Source: Embiotoca jacksoni (Eukaryota > Chordata > Actinopteri > Embiotocidae). From it: a stretch of DNA of 64,000 nt. The position numbers were made by a program, and so were the translations under genes. The notes under the pieces are model-generated. The model made no database searches and was not told the DNA's origin. It saw nothing but the letters and a program-made list of their open reading frames with translations. Positions 10,926-22,975 of the stretch are shown here, in pieces (positions within the stretch are counted from its first letter, which is position 1; every line of letters starts with the position of its first letter). Location of the stretch: NCBI GenBank assembly GCA_022577435.1, contig JAKOON010000041.1:1883001-1947000 (forward strand), given 5' to 3'.

Positions 10926-13900
10926 CGCCCCACAATGATCTGAGCTCGTATGCTGGGACTCCTCGGCTCAGCGGTTCAGAGTGAGAACATCACCGCAGCT
11001 CCAGCGCAGCCAGCGGCGTTCAGGAGGAAATGTTTGCAATGCAGGTTAATTGTTTCCACTGCCGTGCCTTTCTCTTAATTATCTTTAACACAAGGAATCA
11101 TTCATCTTTTTTTTTTTTTTTTTTCATTTGTCAAGGTGGAGTGAACTCCACTACATCAAACATGCTGATCTGCACATTGCTGTCACATGTCTTCCTTCAG
11201 CGTGGCCTAACAATGCTGCTGTGGTGAAAGAGTCTCTGCAGGCATCACTGACTGTGTACACGGAGCTGGTGGCAGCTTTTATTATAGAAAATTATATCCT
11301 CTCCATCACCCTCAGTTGCTTTCTACACTCACTGTCCATGGATAAGGACATGATAAACGCAGACTGCAACACCAATGAATACGGAATAGGCCAATAAAGT
11401 TAATTTGAATATCTGAATAATTCTACACTGGACATGCTCGTATCTCCAAAACATTTCTTTGACCTTCTGTTCTTCTTTTTGAAGTCAGACTTACACTGAA
11501 ATACGTCATTAATTATTCTAAATCATAAAAGCGCTGAGCAATCGCTTCTGTGAATTTAATTATGCACAAAGCATTGAAGCTGCATCAGCCTTCGTGGAGG
11601 AGCGAGAGTGAGCTGGTAAAAGAGCCACACTTCAGTCCATGAAACTACAGATTGTGAGTCCAGTATTACACAAACAACCCTGAAGAGTGTTTCTGATATG
11701 CATGAGCTCTGATGGAACAAATCATATACATCTAACCTTCATTTTCATATTGAAGTACAGCCTCACAAACAGATTTTGCAACATATGGCTCCATTTGTCA
11801 CCACATGACTGAACACTAGCTCTCATTTTCATGAAATATTATTTAATCAAGTCATGAAGTCCTCCAATCTAAATAACTTAATTGGAGGCTTGTTCTTCCC
11901 CTCTGGTACGACCCATACGAACATAGAGGCAGCAAAGACGAACTGTTAAAAACAGATGACCCACTAATCATGTGACAGTGCCATGGCAAAGCTTCTAGGA
12001 ACAAAAATATCTCTGGGTTTAGGTTCAAATACATATTTCATTAAGACAGGACAACCGTTGTCATTGATACGGTAATAAACAGGTTAAAAACCAGTGGTGG
12101 AAAGGTAAGGGTTAAAAGAAACTCACCACTAGTTTGAAACAGGAAACAAACCGTGTTCTTCTGAGTCAAAGTCAAATTTGGGGTAATTGATGGGAATGCA
12201 GATTCCTTTTTTTTTTTTTTAATCCCAAAATCTGGTGCACTTTTCAGAGAATAGCCTTTCTAGGATTTCCTGGATTTCTGGCGTGTGCCTCTGTGCATGT
12301 TTTCAGTCTGACCTGAGGTTGACAGTAATATAATTGGCTGAACGTTTCACTGACGATTGAGCAGTTTCATACAATAATTGTTGATACCAAAGTGAAAGAT
12401 TACATCTCAGCTAAGTAGCAACTTGTTTTGATTGTTTGATTTAGTTTTACAGAGTAATTCAATGACAATAACTACAATTCGTGAAATGAATGAATAATTG
12501 TTTGGTTTAATTTTTGTTGCATACAATTTGTAGAGTTGCTGTTGAGAATTTGTAAAACAGTTTAAAAAAACACTGTGTTTACTGACTCATTGTTAGACTG
12601 CAATTTAGTTTCATATTTACAGTTATGAGTAGCCGGAAGTAACAAATTAAATTTCTGGAGAAAAGTCTGAAGTTTTTAAAAAGTCACTGCAGTAAACAAA
12701 AATATGTATTTGTAGTACATCTTCCATATAGCCCGAGGTTGTTCATATCATTCATCAGTTGGAGAGCCGAAACTCACTGAATTTGGAGATGATTTTTTTC
12801 AGCAGGTCATCTGTTGCAGTGCAGAGAACACCGGGCCTGGGACCGTGATTACAAAGAAATGTCTTAACAGGTTTCAGTGAATCTTTACTCTCCTAAATGT
12901 GTGTGAATGTCTTTATGGTGTCTGAGATTGTGGCCAGTGAGGCGATCTGTGTCCGTGTTTGGTTCATTCGCTGGCTGTCCAGGACCATCGGAGACGAGAC
13001 GTGGGGCAGTTGAAGAAGATTTGGAGGTTCTGCTGCAGGTACAGACGTTGTGCTGCCAGGTTCTGCCAAGGAGGGTTTTTACCTCTTGTGTGAATTCATT
13101 TTAAAAACAAATCATTATGACCTGTTACAAATATTTAAATGTTGAATACAAACCTTGCTTGCTTATTAAACACACAGACATGTAAGCGCTGTCTCACCAT
13201 TAATCACCTCGATGTTTTGGCCCCCCTCAGTTAACTCCATCTTATTTTTCTTCTCTATTTGGCAGTGCTTCTTTGGCCTCACATTTGAAATCAAACCATT
13301 TTTGAACTTCATCAGTTGTGCCCCATTCTCCTGAAAGAGCAATTGCACCTCATTCATCTTTTTTATTTTCCATCCAGAGGAAGCAGCTCTTTTGTAGGTC
13401 ACTTCCTGCAGCAGTACCTCCTCTTCAGAACCTCAGAAGATGTTCCTCCTATTGGAGTTGGAGTCGAACATTTCTAGATTCCACGTCTCTGTGAACTCAC
13501 ATAACTGACCTCATATTTCTCCTTGAACTCAGATGTATCCTGGACTTTGTAACGATGTCCACGCAGAAAAATCCTGAGAAACTTTGCATTTTACTTCTTT
13601 TCTAACACACTTTATGTCACTGCTAACAGCAACTGTTGGGACTCCACTTGGTGTCCAAGGGCAGGACAACATAAGGGGGCCTGCGTTGCTTTGTTTCTTC
13701 ACAGGAAGATGCTGCTCTTGAACCAACTCTTGTATCAAGTCTTGACTGTCTGTCCTTTGATTCTGCCACCGTTGGATTGTGGGTTAGCCATTATTTCAGT
13801 TTCTCCCAACTTCTCTTATTTCCCTCAGTTTTAGTGAGTCCGTGTGCACACGGCTCTGCAGTCTCATGCCCTTTTTTCAGGATGGATTTTCAGGGATTCG

Positions 13901-14220
13901 TCATGATGAGAAAAAAGGTGCAGAAACATCAGTGGTTGAACAACAAGTCATGGATTGGACATTTTGTTTGGACCTTTCTTGACAAATTTAAGAGAAACTT
14001 TAAGAGAACTGAATGAATGAGGCCTAAGGTTCTGGTTCCTCACATCACTGACAGCACCTTGAAATGGATGTATTTGATGAAGTCAGCACGGATATGAAAA
14101 AAGCATCAAATGAATGTAAAACGTTGACCACAACAACCCCAACATTTTATAAATGTAACATACAAAATAATAAATGTAGTTATATAATTAATTATCCTCA
14201 GTTCCGGTTTTTAATAAGAA
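10926..14220. other. Non-coding stretch
   Basis: About 3.3 kb without a recognisable gene. It contains a T-rich run at about 11108-11123, another at about 12210-12222, and a possible LINE/SINE-like tail at about 11385-11415 ('ggccaataaagttaatttga'). Short frames show no domains. Confidence 0.5.
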
Positions 14221-14224
14221 TTAA

Positions 14225-14690
14225 AACTGCAAGCAGTGATGTACGGGTCCTCGCACTCCCGCGTGCGCACTGCCTCCCCGAGGTCGGGCCTCCCCGAGGC
14301 CGGGATGTGCAGTGCGCTTGAAACCTCATGAAATGTGTCATATACATCCGGCTTGGTGAGACAATACATCTGATGTGTTTTGCGAGTGGGCGTGGCCAAA
14401 CAGCTCGAGAGCGCCCCCTAAAGAGATGCCCCAGCGGCCACATTTACCTAAATTCACCAAATCTGGTGGAAACGTGTATCACACCTAGACGCACAAAAAA
14501 GTTACATTGCACCTTTACGTCAACTCGACAGGAAGTCCACCATTTTTAATTTAGTCGCCATTTTGGGCGATTCTGACACGTACTTTGTCGAACTAGTCCG
14601 AGGGATTTTGTCCCACTGACTTGAATTTAGGTTCTATGGATAGAGGCGGCGTGTGGGAGTGCAAGGGCCCGTACATCACTGCTTGCAGTT
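14225..14690. mobile_element. Non-autonomous DNA transposon (MITE) with TTAA duplication
   Basis: A 466-bp segment bounded by inverted repeats of about 36 bp that differ at two positions. The left arm begins AACTGCAAGCAGTGATGTAC at 14225 and the right arm is its complement ending at 14690. The element sits exactly between two TTAA copies (14221-14224 and 14691-14694). TTAA duplications are typical of piggyBac and Kolobok elements; the termini do not start with the CCC usual for piggyBac, so the superfamily is open. The interior is non-coding, with GC-rich inner parts near 14255-14310 and a GCGCCCCCT motif near 14410. Confidence 0.88.
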
Positions 14691-14694
14691 TTAA

Positions 14695-17600
14695 TTCCAG
14701 TTTGCTATCCCACATGATTGGGCAGTGTCGCAGTAACTAATGTTAATCATGATATAGAAAACAAATAGCTCTGCTAAAGTTAATAACGTCACCTTTAAGC
14801 ACATCAATTTATAAATATTTTAATTAAATTTATTACAGTGAAGTATTAACCCTCTTCACCCTGGAGGTGCTGTACGTACGATCACCAGACCACATCAGTT
14901 TCTGAAACACAACCTGTTACCATTTTTCAAGGTTTGTGAGTGTGTTAATTTAATTGAGAGGCCGCTTAGTAACGCCGTGACTGAAATGGATGCTACAGTG
15001 TTGTGTATCATTTCTGTTGCATCAAATTTGGTTGTAGTTGAGAACTTTTAGAACAAGTTAAATAACGTAAGTGTCACTGACTGTTATTTACTCTCTAATT
15101 TACAGTTTTCTTACAGAGATAAGGGAGTACATTTTTTACATTTTTACTGGACATTAATTTAACATTTTCTGGGGTCTCTTCTTGTCCGGATAGCCCACAG
15201 TTGTTAATTTTGTGATTTTGGGAAGGTTTTTTCAGATGTAAATTACACATCAACTCCAGGCTACAAATTATCAAGTTTTATTTACTTTGGTCGAGGCTAA
15301 AAACATTGCACATTATCCATCATCACTGTTGTCTGCTTTTACTGCAGGTGTGAACTCAAACTGCATTTTAAGAAGGCCTTACAATAATTATTATTTTCAA
15401 AAACAATATGATTGTGAAAAATATTATTTAAGAAAAGGTGTTCAATTATGGATGCAATTACATATCATGTATTCCACATGAGCGTGTGAATACGCAGCAG
15501 GAGTTTTTATACACCGCGGTGTTGTTTGTAATAATAGAGACTGTTGTAGTACTGTGTGCAGTTGTTTGTTCATTTGTCCCTCAGGGTTGACTGAAACTAC
15601 ACACTTTCTTTGACTAATTAAGCTGCGATTGTTACATCTTTGTGTTGATCAAGGAGCTCGGAGACAACCCTAAAGCAAGAATACGAGGGGAGTGTACGCC
15701 CCCGATCTCCTACAACTTGTGTGTTCTGACTTAATTGAGTCGCCATCATATCAAAATTCTTGCATTGCACATCGCCCCGAACCTGTTGTCTAAGTGTGTC
15801 CTTAACGCAACAGATGGAGCTCCTCGGGTGTGGGTTTCCTTTTAATTACTTTGCCTCAATAAGCAATTTACACTTGATAAGGTGGCGTACAAGGCCCACC
15901 AATTAATTCTCACAAATCCTTCTTGATTAATTGGAAGTGGAATTTAGGGCACATGGAAGAACTTGATTTATTGCAGCTACAACACAGAGTATTTAACCTC
16001 ACAGGCCATGAGGACTTGGATCCAAACTTTCAATGACGTCTTCTAGTCAAGCAATCACTCTGATACTTGTCCATCATTAGATCAACCAGCTAGGAAGCCC
16101 TGCAGCCGAAATGGGTTGGTCAGCTCCTATTCACCTCACTAGGAACCCTGGAATAATATCTTGTGAAATGAGTACTGTATGTAGGTTACATTTTGGTATT
16201 AATATTGCTTTTTTGATAAAGCAACATCATGAGGAAGTGTTTGGTTTATATACAAATCTCATTCTAAAACAGTTGTTGACTTAAAAACAAGTTTATTTGA
16301 ACCAAAAAGAGTTCTAAAACGGTTCCAAAAAACAAGGAGTCAGAAAAGGGAGCTGTGTTTAAAATCGCTTAATATTTAGAGTGCGTAAATGCGTTCACAC
16401 TTTCAAGTATTAAGACGTGCGGTGAACTATGAGTACTTGGATGATGTACTCAAAACAGTCCACAAAATAAGTACAGGATGCATTTTTCACTCTTAACAGA
16501 CCACCAACCTATTTTCTAACTGTGGAGTCTGAGGAGGTTGAAGTTGAAGAAGTTGGACTACCACTTTACTACTGTTGGATAGAAGTCATCAGTATGTTTG
16601 TCGTCTGTGTGAAACAGAGGACTTTAAAGCACATTCATTTTTAAGTACAATAATCAAACTAAGCCAGCAGATATGTTGACAGATAATGTATTAAAATGTT
16701 CCCTTTATTTACAGTAAGTGTAGAACGTCGTTGTGCAACTTGCGACAACACAACCCTGTCAACATTGATGTACTACAGAAGTAAGCATACTAACATGTAT
16801 GTGTGATGAGACAGGCCAGGGTTTTAAGCACTGTCAAAATCACTGGGGTCATAAAAACAGGTTATGGAATAATAGAGAGCACGAGGACAAGCTGGCAATC
16901 TAATTTATTATCTAATAAAATATTAATATTAATATTAAATCTAATCTAATGACTAATGCTGCGTTCAAATGGTGTCGTATTAACTGTGTACAGAGAAGAG
17001 TCCGTATGAACGGTGCTCTTTTGTCATGTTCACCAAGTCAGAACTCTAACTGTTCTACAATCCTCGAGTTCACCAGTTGTGACGTGTTTACTGATGTTTA
17101 CAGAAAGGTCAGAGGTCATGGAGGTTAATGTTTGGTTGGATGTTCAGCTAATATATTGTAGTTTTAGTCATGGAGAGTTTGTCTTCATAACTTAGATAAT
17201 AATCTACGTCTGAGGGAAATGGTGATCTTCCCAACAGCTTCATCTTTTCCCTCTGCGTCTTTGTATTTTCTGCATTAAGTTAACCCCCTGTTAGCTTAAT
17301 AAATGGTTAGCATCTGTGGCTTCTAGACGCTGTCCACGTTGCATTTCTATGACTTGACCATTTGAATGCCAAGAATATGGTGCATAAGACTTCCCATTTT
17401 GTAACCAGGAGCTCACGAATTCCATTTGAATGCAGCATACTGAGGAAGCTAATCAAGTGGCTGCAGGTGTGGAGACAGTTGAGGGAAATCAGGTGAGAAT
17501 TGTTGGATCTGAGATGACAGAGAGATGAGGGAAAGCAGAATGAATGTTTGGACGATGATGGCAAAATGTGACAGTTGTGATAAACTGAAATGCAACAGGC

Positions 17601-19198
17601 CATTAGTTGTGTGTGTATTCTCAAAAGAATTTACAGTTGAATCGCCATAAACAGTTTCACAAACAGTGTCCGTCTGAAAGTTCAGCTTTGTAAAACGACA
17701 TGGACTCCTCCAACAAATAAGAAGTATCTTAACTCCGAGTCCGAGGCGGTCTTTGCCCAGTTGGTTATTTTGTGCTTCACAGAAGTAAAAGAAAACAAAA
17801 ACAAAAAAACATCATGAGCACTTGAGGGAGAGCAGTTCTGTGCCAAGGCCTCTCTTCTATAAAACATACAAATGTAGTACAATCACAAAACCACTGCTCC
17901 ATAGCGACTGTTTGTGATATTAAGTTTTAAAAAGTACATCTGTATCCCAAATGATTATTGGTACTCATAAAGTTGGTTTGTGACATCTGATTTCCACCTT
18001 ATGTTTGGTCACTATTGAAATGTACTAATGTTGACAAAATTTAATGGCAATTTAATTTATGGCATTTAGTAAGGCAAATGCCTCATCTGTTAATGCCCCT
18101 CCCACCCCGCCAAAAAAAGCCAACTTTACGTTTTTAAAGAGGACAGTGAGGTAGCTTGCCTGATTCCCGATGGATGGTTACTCCATTGTGGAGCCCCTAT
18201 GGTAAAGGCCTCACTACCCAGGCCTTGCAATGGTCTGCTGATACGAGAGTATCAGCAGACCATTGTAAAATAATGTAAGCTTAAAAACCAGCACTAACAT
18301 TTTTAAATCACTTCTGAACACCACAGGTAACCAGAGCAATGAGGCAAGATTAGGGGAAATCTCCTCGTATTTAGCTGCAGTATTTTGTACAACTTGGAAG
18401 TGGTTATTGGATTTCTCCTAATAATTATAAATGTGTACAAGTTTGTATATAATAATATATAGTATAGTATATAGTTTATACATTTTAGCAACAGCCCCTG
18501 AAGATAAAGACTTATTAAATATTGCTAAAATATCTGAAGATCAAATGGCAGAAACCTTTTCTAAAATTATGAAACATCTTAAGGAGAGGAGCAAAACTTC
18601 ATTTTCAGTAAATCTGTCTGGGAAACCAAAGAGAATTAATTAAAACTCTGATACACCTCACTGTGTGGTTGGATTAACAGAAATTGCATGATTTGGGCTG
18701 TAATGTTGGAACCTTTATTAACAAAATAAGATCAAAATGTTTCACATCTCTCAATAAAAGAGACTTCACTGGAATAACGAGGGTGGTGAATAAACTAATG
18801 GTACTGAAAATCAGATTGGGTTTATGAGTATTTGCAGTTAAATGTGGTTTATTTTGATTTTTCTTCCTTTACAGTTGTGTTAAACTTTTTTCAAAATCTG
18901 ACTATATTAAAATTGCACCTTAATTTGGAAGCTTTCCATTTTTTTATTCAGCATGCCCACATTCCCCGCTAATGCTCCCGACATGGTCACTTACCAACAG
19001 TGAGGGAACTACAGGGTCCAGAGTGGCCGCATATCATTACATGAATATAGTCGTAAATTTATCTCGCAGATCAAGCTGCTTACAAGCCGGATAAGTGTCT
19101 AAAAAATTCTGAATGTCTGCGAAGTGATGGCCTGTAACTGGTCAGAAACATGCTTGTTCGTATTCTAGAAGAATACCAGCTTTACAACATAAGTAATG
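14695..19198. other. Non-coding stretch with a perfect hairpin
   Basis: About 4.5 kb without a supported gene. It contains the 18228-18265 hairpin, an AT-rich ATTAATATT run near 16916-16950, and a phrase 'aatgctgcgttcaaatg' near 16960 that resembles fish MITE termini but without a partner. Confidence 0.5.
18228..18265. repeat. Perfect 17-bp inverted repeat with GAGA loop
   Basis: The left arm CAATGGTCTGCTGATAC (18228-18244) is exactly complementary to 18249-18265 across a 4-nt GAGA loop. A second shorter inverted pair, AAGGCCT and AGGCCTT, lies just 5' at about 18214-18226. The function is unknown. Confidence 0.9.
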
Positions 19199-19490
19199 GG
19201 CGGCATGGTGATGCAGTGGTTAGCACTATCGCCGCACAGCAAGGAGGCTCAGGGTTCAAGCCTTGAAGTTAGGAGCCTGCATGTTCTCTTCAGGTACTCC
19301 AGCTTCCTCCCACCATCCAAAAAACATGCAAGTTAGGTTAATTGGTCATTCTAAATTGTCTGTAGGTGTGAACCCGAGCATGCATGTTGATTTCTGTTTG
19401 TCTTTCTGTGTTGGCCCTGTGATGGACTGGCGACCTTTCCAGGGAGAACCACACCTTGTCTTAAAAAGATAAAGCAGGTATAGATAATGG
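19199..19490 (+). mobile_element. tRNA-derived SINE-like repeat
   Basis: Starts 'gggcggcatggtgatgcagt' and contains an A-box-like stretch (gtggttagcactatcgcc) and a B-box-like GGGTTCAAGCC about 35 bp later, the internal RNA polymerase III promoter arrangement of tRNA-derived SINEs. The body ('acatgcaagttaggttaatt', 'tgatggactggcgacctttc') and the terminal 'gataatgga' match a repeat widespread in teleosts. Several differences from the usual form suggest an old copy. No clear flanking duplication. Confidence 0.75.
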
Positions 19491-20039
19491 ACATCTTAAG
19501 TGATAATTACAGGGAGAGTTTGACCATGTTGATGGGTGAGTACGGTCAAAAGTATGAATACGATTAAGGAACTCTGATACAAGTTTGTTTTTCTGGTTAT
19601 CAATGTGGATATTCAAGTAAGACTTTCTCATAGTGATGTGATGCAGTGATGAAAGTAAGTGACCACATTCTTCCACAAAGGGCAACATAACAGCACAAAA
19701 AAGACTGTAGTGACTGACAATTTGCTTGAAAGACATAAAATTACCAATATTAATTGGTGTACATTTTTGGACGGCCTTTGAAATAACAGGAAGTCCCCCT
19801 CCTCATCCAGATAACTCAGTACATTTACAGAATGTATGTTCATGGGGACATGCCTCAATGAGAGGGGCATCAGTATTTCAGCAAGTTACAATCATTAAAA
19901 TACTACATAATGGGACGAAGTAAAATAATTCACAAATTAATCATGTGTTAGTGAGAGACCTTAAATTCAACAAGCAGCCATTTAAGAACGTAGTACTAAA
20001 ACATCTGGCAGACTCGGCCTATAAAAGTAGTGATCACAT
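19491..20039. other. Non-coding stretch
   Basis: No gene or clear repeat recognised. Confidence 0.5.
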
Positions 20040-20365
20040 CAGGTGGAAGTAAGTCCCAAGTCCATCCTCCTGACAAGACAACCACATCTCAAGCTCATTA
20101 CAAGGCCAACAAGTAAAGCATAACAAGTCCACCACAACGTAAGACCTATTCACAAAGATCAAGTCCTGTCACAGATCTACACCAACCAGTTCCAAGTCAA
20201 AACCAACAAGTCCCAAATTCAGTCCTAAAACAAGGCTAACAGGACCAAGCTAAGTCCAACACATCATAAGATCTATTCCCAAAGCAAAACCAAGTCCTGA
20301 GTCCTGTCACAGATCGAAACCAACCAGTTCCAAACCCAGTTCCAACAAACAAAACATCTGAAACT
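20040..20365. repeat. Degenerate tandem duplication rich in AAGTCC/ACCAA
   Basis: Two imperfect units of about 125 bp (about 20128-20250 and 20253-20360) share 'ctgtcacagatc', 'ccaaccagttccaa' and 'taagaNctattcNcaaag' in the same order. The surrounding sequence is rich in the hexamer AAGTCC. Confidence 0.6.
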
Positions 20366-21234
<869 letters not shown>

Positions 21235-21364
21235 AAAAAAATTAAAATATGTACAATATATACAATACAAATAGAATAATATTATATTAAACTAACTAAA
21301 CAATATTGCAAAGACTCTGCACCAGAGGAACATACTTAGGTGTCAGCAGGACCAGGTTGTGTAC

Positions 21365-22243
21365 TGTTATGATATGGTGTTGTAACGGACCCAGACACAG
21401 TAGGAAGATGTTTCTTTTCGACCCAGAGAGTCCTTTATTCTCACCAAACACTGACACACAGTAAGCAGAGATAAACAATGTTCAAGTCCGTATGAGGCCA
21501 GAGCCCAATGTTCAGCAGGGAGACGAGTCTCCTCTCCTCTCTCCTTCTGAGCCGGAAGCTGGCTCCATTGCAGATTGCGGCTGGCAGGCAGGCAGACAGG
21601 TACGTAGCGTGGGCATGGCTTCGCTGGGGGAATCCCGAGGTTCTCCACCAGCACAGCAGACAGGCAGGATCGACTGTGTGACACCCGAGGCTCTACACAG
21701 GATGGCCAAACCTTCAACAGCTGATCTCCGAGGAACAAACTGGAAGGTTCCATTGTATAGGTGATACTCGAGGCTCAACACTGGACGGAAAGGCAGGGTC
21801 GACTGTGTGACGCTCGAAGCTCAACACAGGATCGCCAAGATTGCAGCAGATGATCTCCGTGGAACGATCTGGAATCTTCTTCGTTCAGGTGAATGCCCGT
21901 GGCTCGACACTGAACAGCAGGACACAGGAAACAGACGGGGAGTCAGAACCGGGAGATCTCATGCAAGGAGACGGACAGACTTACGGGACGGGATGTCGGG
22001 TAGGTTAACGGACGGACTGACGAAGAGCTGACGGAAGATCGGGGTATTTAATTCAGCGGGGTGATCACGGAGATGAGGCACAGCTATGCTGACGGAGAAC
22101 GGTGAGTCAGAGGGCGGAGCTTGGAGGAGGATACTGTGAGGAACACAAACAAAACACAAGCACGTGGCAAACAATAACAAACAGATGGGGAAATGACAAC
22201 ACACATGAGGAGGAAACACAGTAGGATCAGACAGGAATCCTCA
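21365..22243 (-). mobile_element. Solo LTR A (Ty3/gypsy-type) inserted in Rex1
   Basis: A TG...CA bounded 879-bp unit starting TGTTATGATATGG and ending AATCCTCA on the plus strand, flanked by the direct repeat GTGTAC (21359-21364 and 22244-22249). The interrupted Rex1 resumes on each side as expected from another copy. In its own (minus) orientation it runs from TGAGGATTCCTGTC to an AATAAAGGACTC polyadenylation-type signal and a TCATAACA end. It resembles LTRs B, C and D of this window. Internal imperfect repeats contain 'gag(c/t)ctcg' words. Open frames inside it have no domains and are not genes. Confidence 0.87.
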
Positions 22244-22254
22244 GTGTACAGACC

Positions 22255-22975
22255 TACCAAAGGGGAGAAGGGCAGTAGCACTGTATGCATCCATGGCATT
22301 AGCATGTAGAAGATCCACGGTTTTATTGTTCCGTGTGGGGCAGTTCACGTACTGGTGAAAAGTTGGCAGTGCTTTATCAAGAGTGATTAAAGCCTCCAGT
22401 AACTAACAAAAATGCACCGGGATGCTTAGTCTGCAGATTGGACACAGTGGAGTGGATGGCGTCTACTGCTGCCTCTGCGTCAGCTGATGGAGGAATGTAC
22501 ACAGCGATAACAATGGTGGATGAGAACTCCCTCGGCCAATAATACGGACACATCCCCACGGCTAGAAGTTCAATGTCCGGGCTACAGAAATGTTCCTTCA
22601 CACACACATGGTTGGGATTACACCACCTCTCGTTCACATAGATTGCAATCCCTCCACCTTTCTTCTTACCGCTCTCTACAACGTCTCTGTCTGCTTGAAC
22701 AGTCCTGAAGGCGGGAACGGTCCTGAAGGCGGGAACGGTCCTGAAGCAGGGAACGGTCTAGAAGCAGGGAACGGTCTAGAAGCAGGGAACGGTCCTGAAG
22801 CAGGAAACGGTCCTGAAGCCGGGTGCGGCCACGCTGTGGTCCGGGAAATGTGAGTGCAGCCATGTTTCAGTGAAACACATGATGCTGCACTCCCGGTACT
22901 CTCTCTGGGTCTTTACCAGCGCGCCGAGCTCGTCCGTCTTATTGGCCTACGACCTCACGTTCCCCATTAAAAAAA
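22255..22975 (-). pseudogene. Rex1 endonuclease-domain remnant
   Basis: The minus strand encodes part of the apurinic-like endonuclease of a Rex1 LINE, which nicks target DNA for reverse transcription. Blocks visible are GGGIAVYVNERWCNP, the CSPDIELLAVGM region, FSSTIVIAVYIPPSADAEAAVDAIH and LLVTGGFNHS. The last should read GDFN: the conserved catalytic-site Asp is Gly here, so the enzyme would be inactive. An 18-bp in-frame minisatellite interrupts the N-terminal part (22697-22822). Confidence 0.82.
22697..22822. repeat. 18-bp minisatellite inside the Rex1 frame, about 7 units
   Basis: Units of the form GGAACGGTCCTGAAGCAG repeat about seven times. The other Rex1 copy has a single equivalent unit at about 33150-33170. 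Because 18 bp is six codons, the expansion keeps the minus-strand reading frame and adds RDRSLL-type repeats. Confidence 0.88.

Larger units (their letters stand above)
21236..22975 (-). mobile_element. Rex1/Babar-like LINE copy 1, rearranged, split by a solo LTR
   Basis: Minus-strand LINE sequence collinear with the fuller copy at 30239-33700. 21312-21358 and 22250-22970 correspond to about 32655-32700 and 32701-33315 there. A T-rich 3' end (21236-21312) is joined directly to this upstream part, so the reverse transcriptase and C-terminal regions are deleted. The copy is 5' truncated in the endonuclease region at about 22975. An 879-bp LTR interrupts it. Confidence 0.85.

Noticed and set aside
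12907..13104. 65-codon frame considered as an exon
   Set aside because: No motif, no neighbouring exons in a consistent frame, and a composition like the flanks.
16385..17000. Suspected MITE around 'gtgaactatgagtacttgga' and 'aatgctgcgttcaaatg'
   Set aside because: No inverted partner or target duplication could be found, so no boundaries can be defended.
19215..19265. tRNA gene candidate
   Set aside because: A- and B-box-like words are present, but the cloverleaf cannot be closed and the sequence continues as a known type of SINE body.
21492..22031. Open frames of 74-128 codons in LTR A
   Set aside because: They lie wholly within a non-coding LTR, have no domains, and occur on both strands because of the internal GC-rich repeats.
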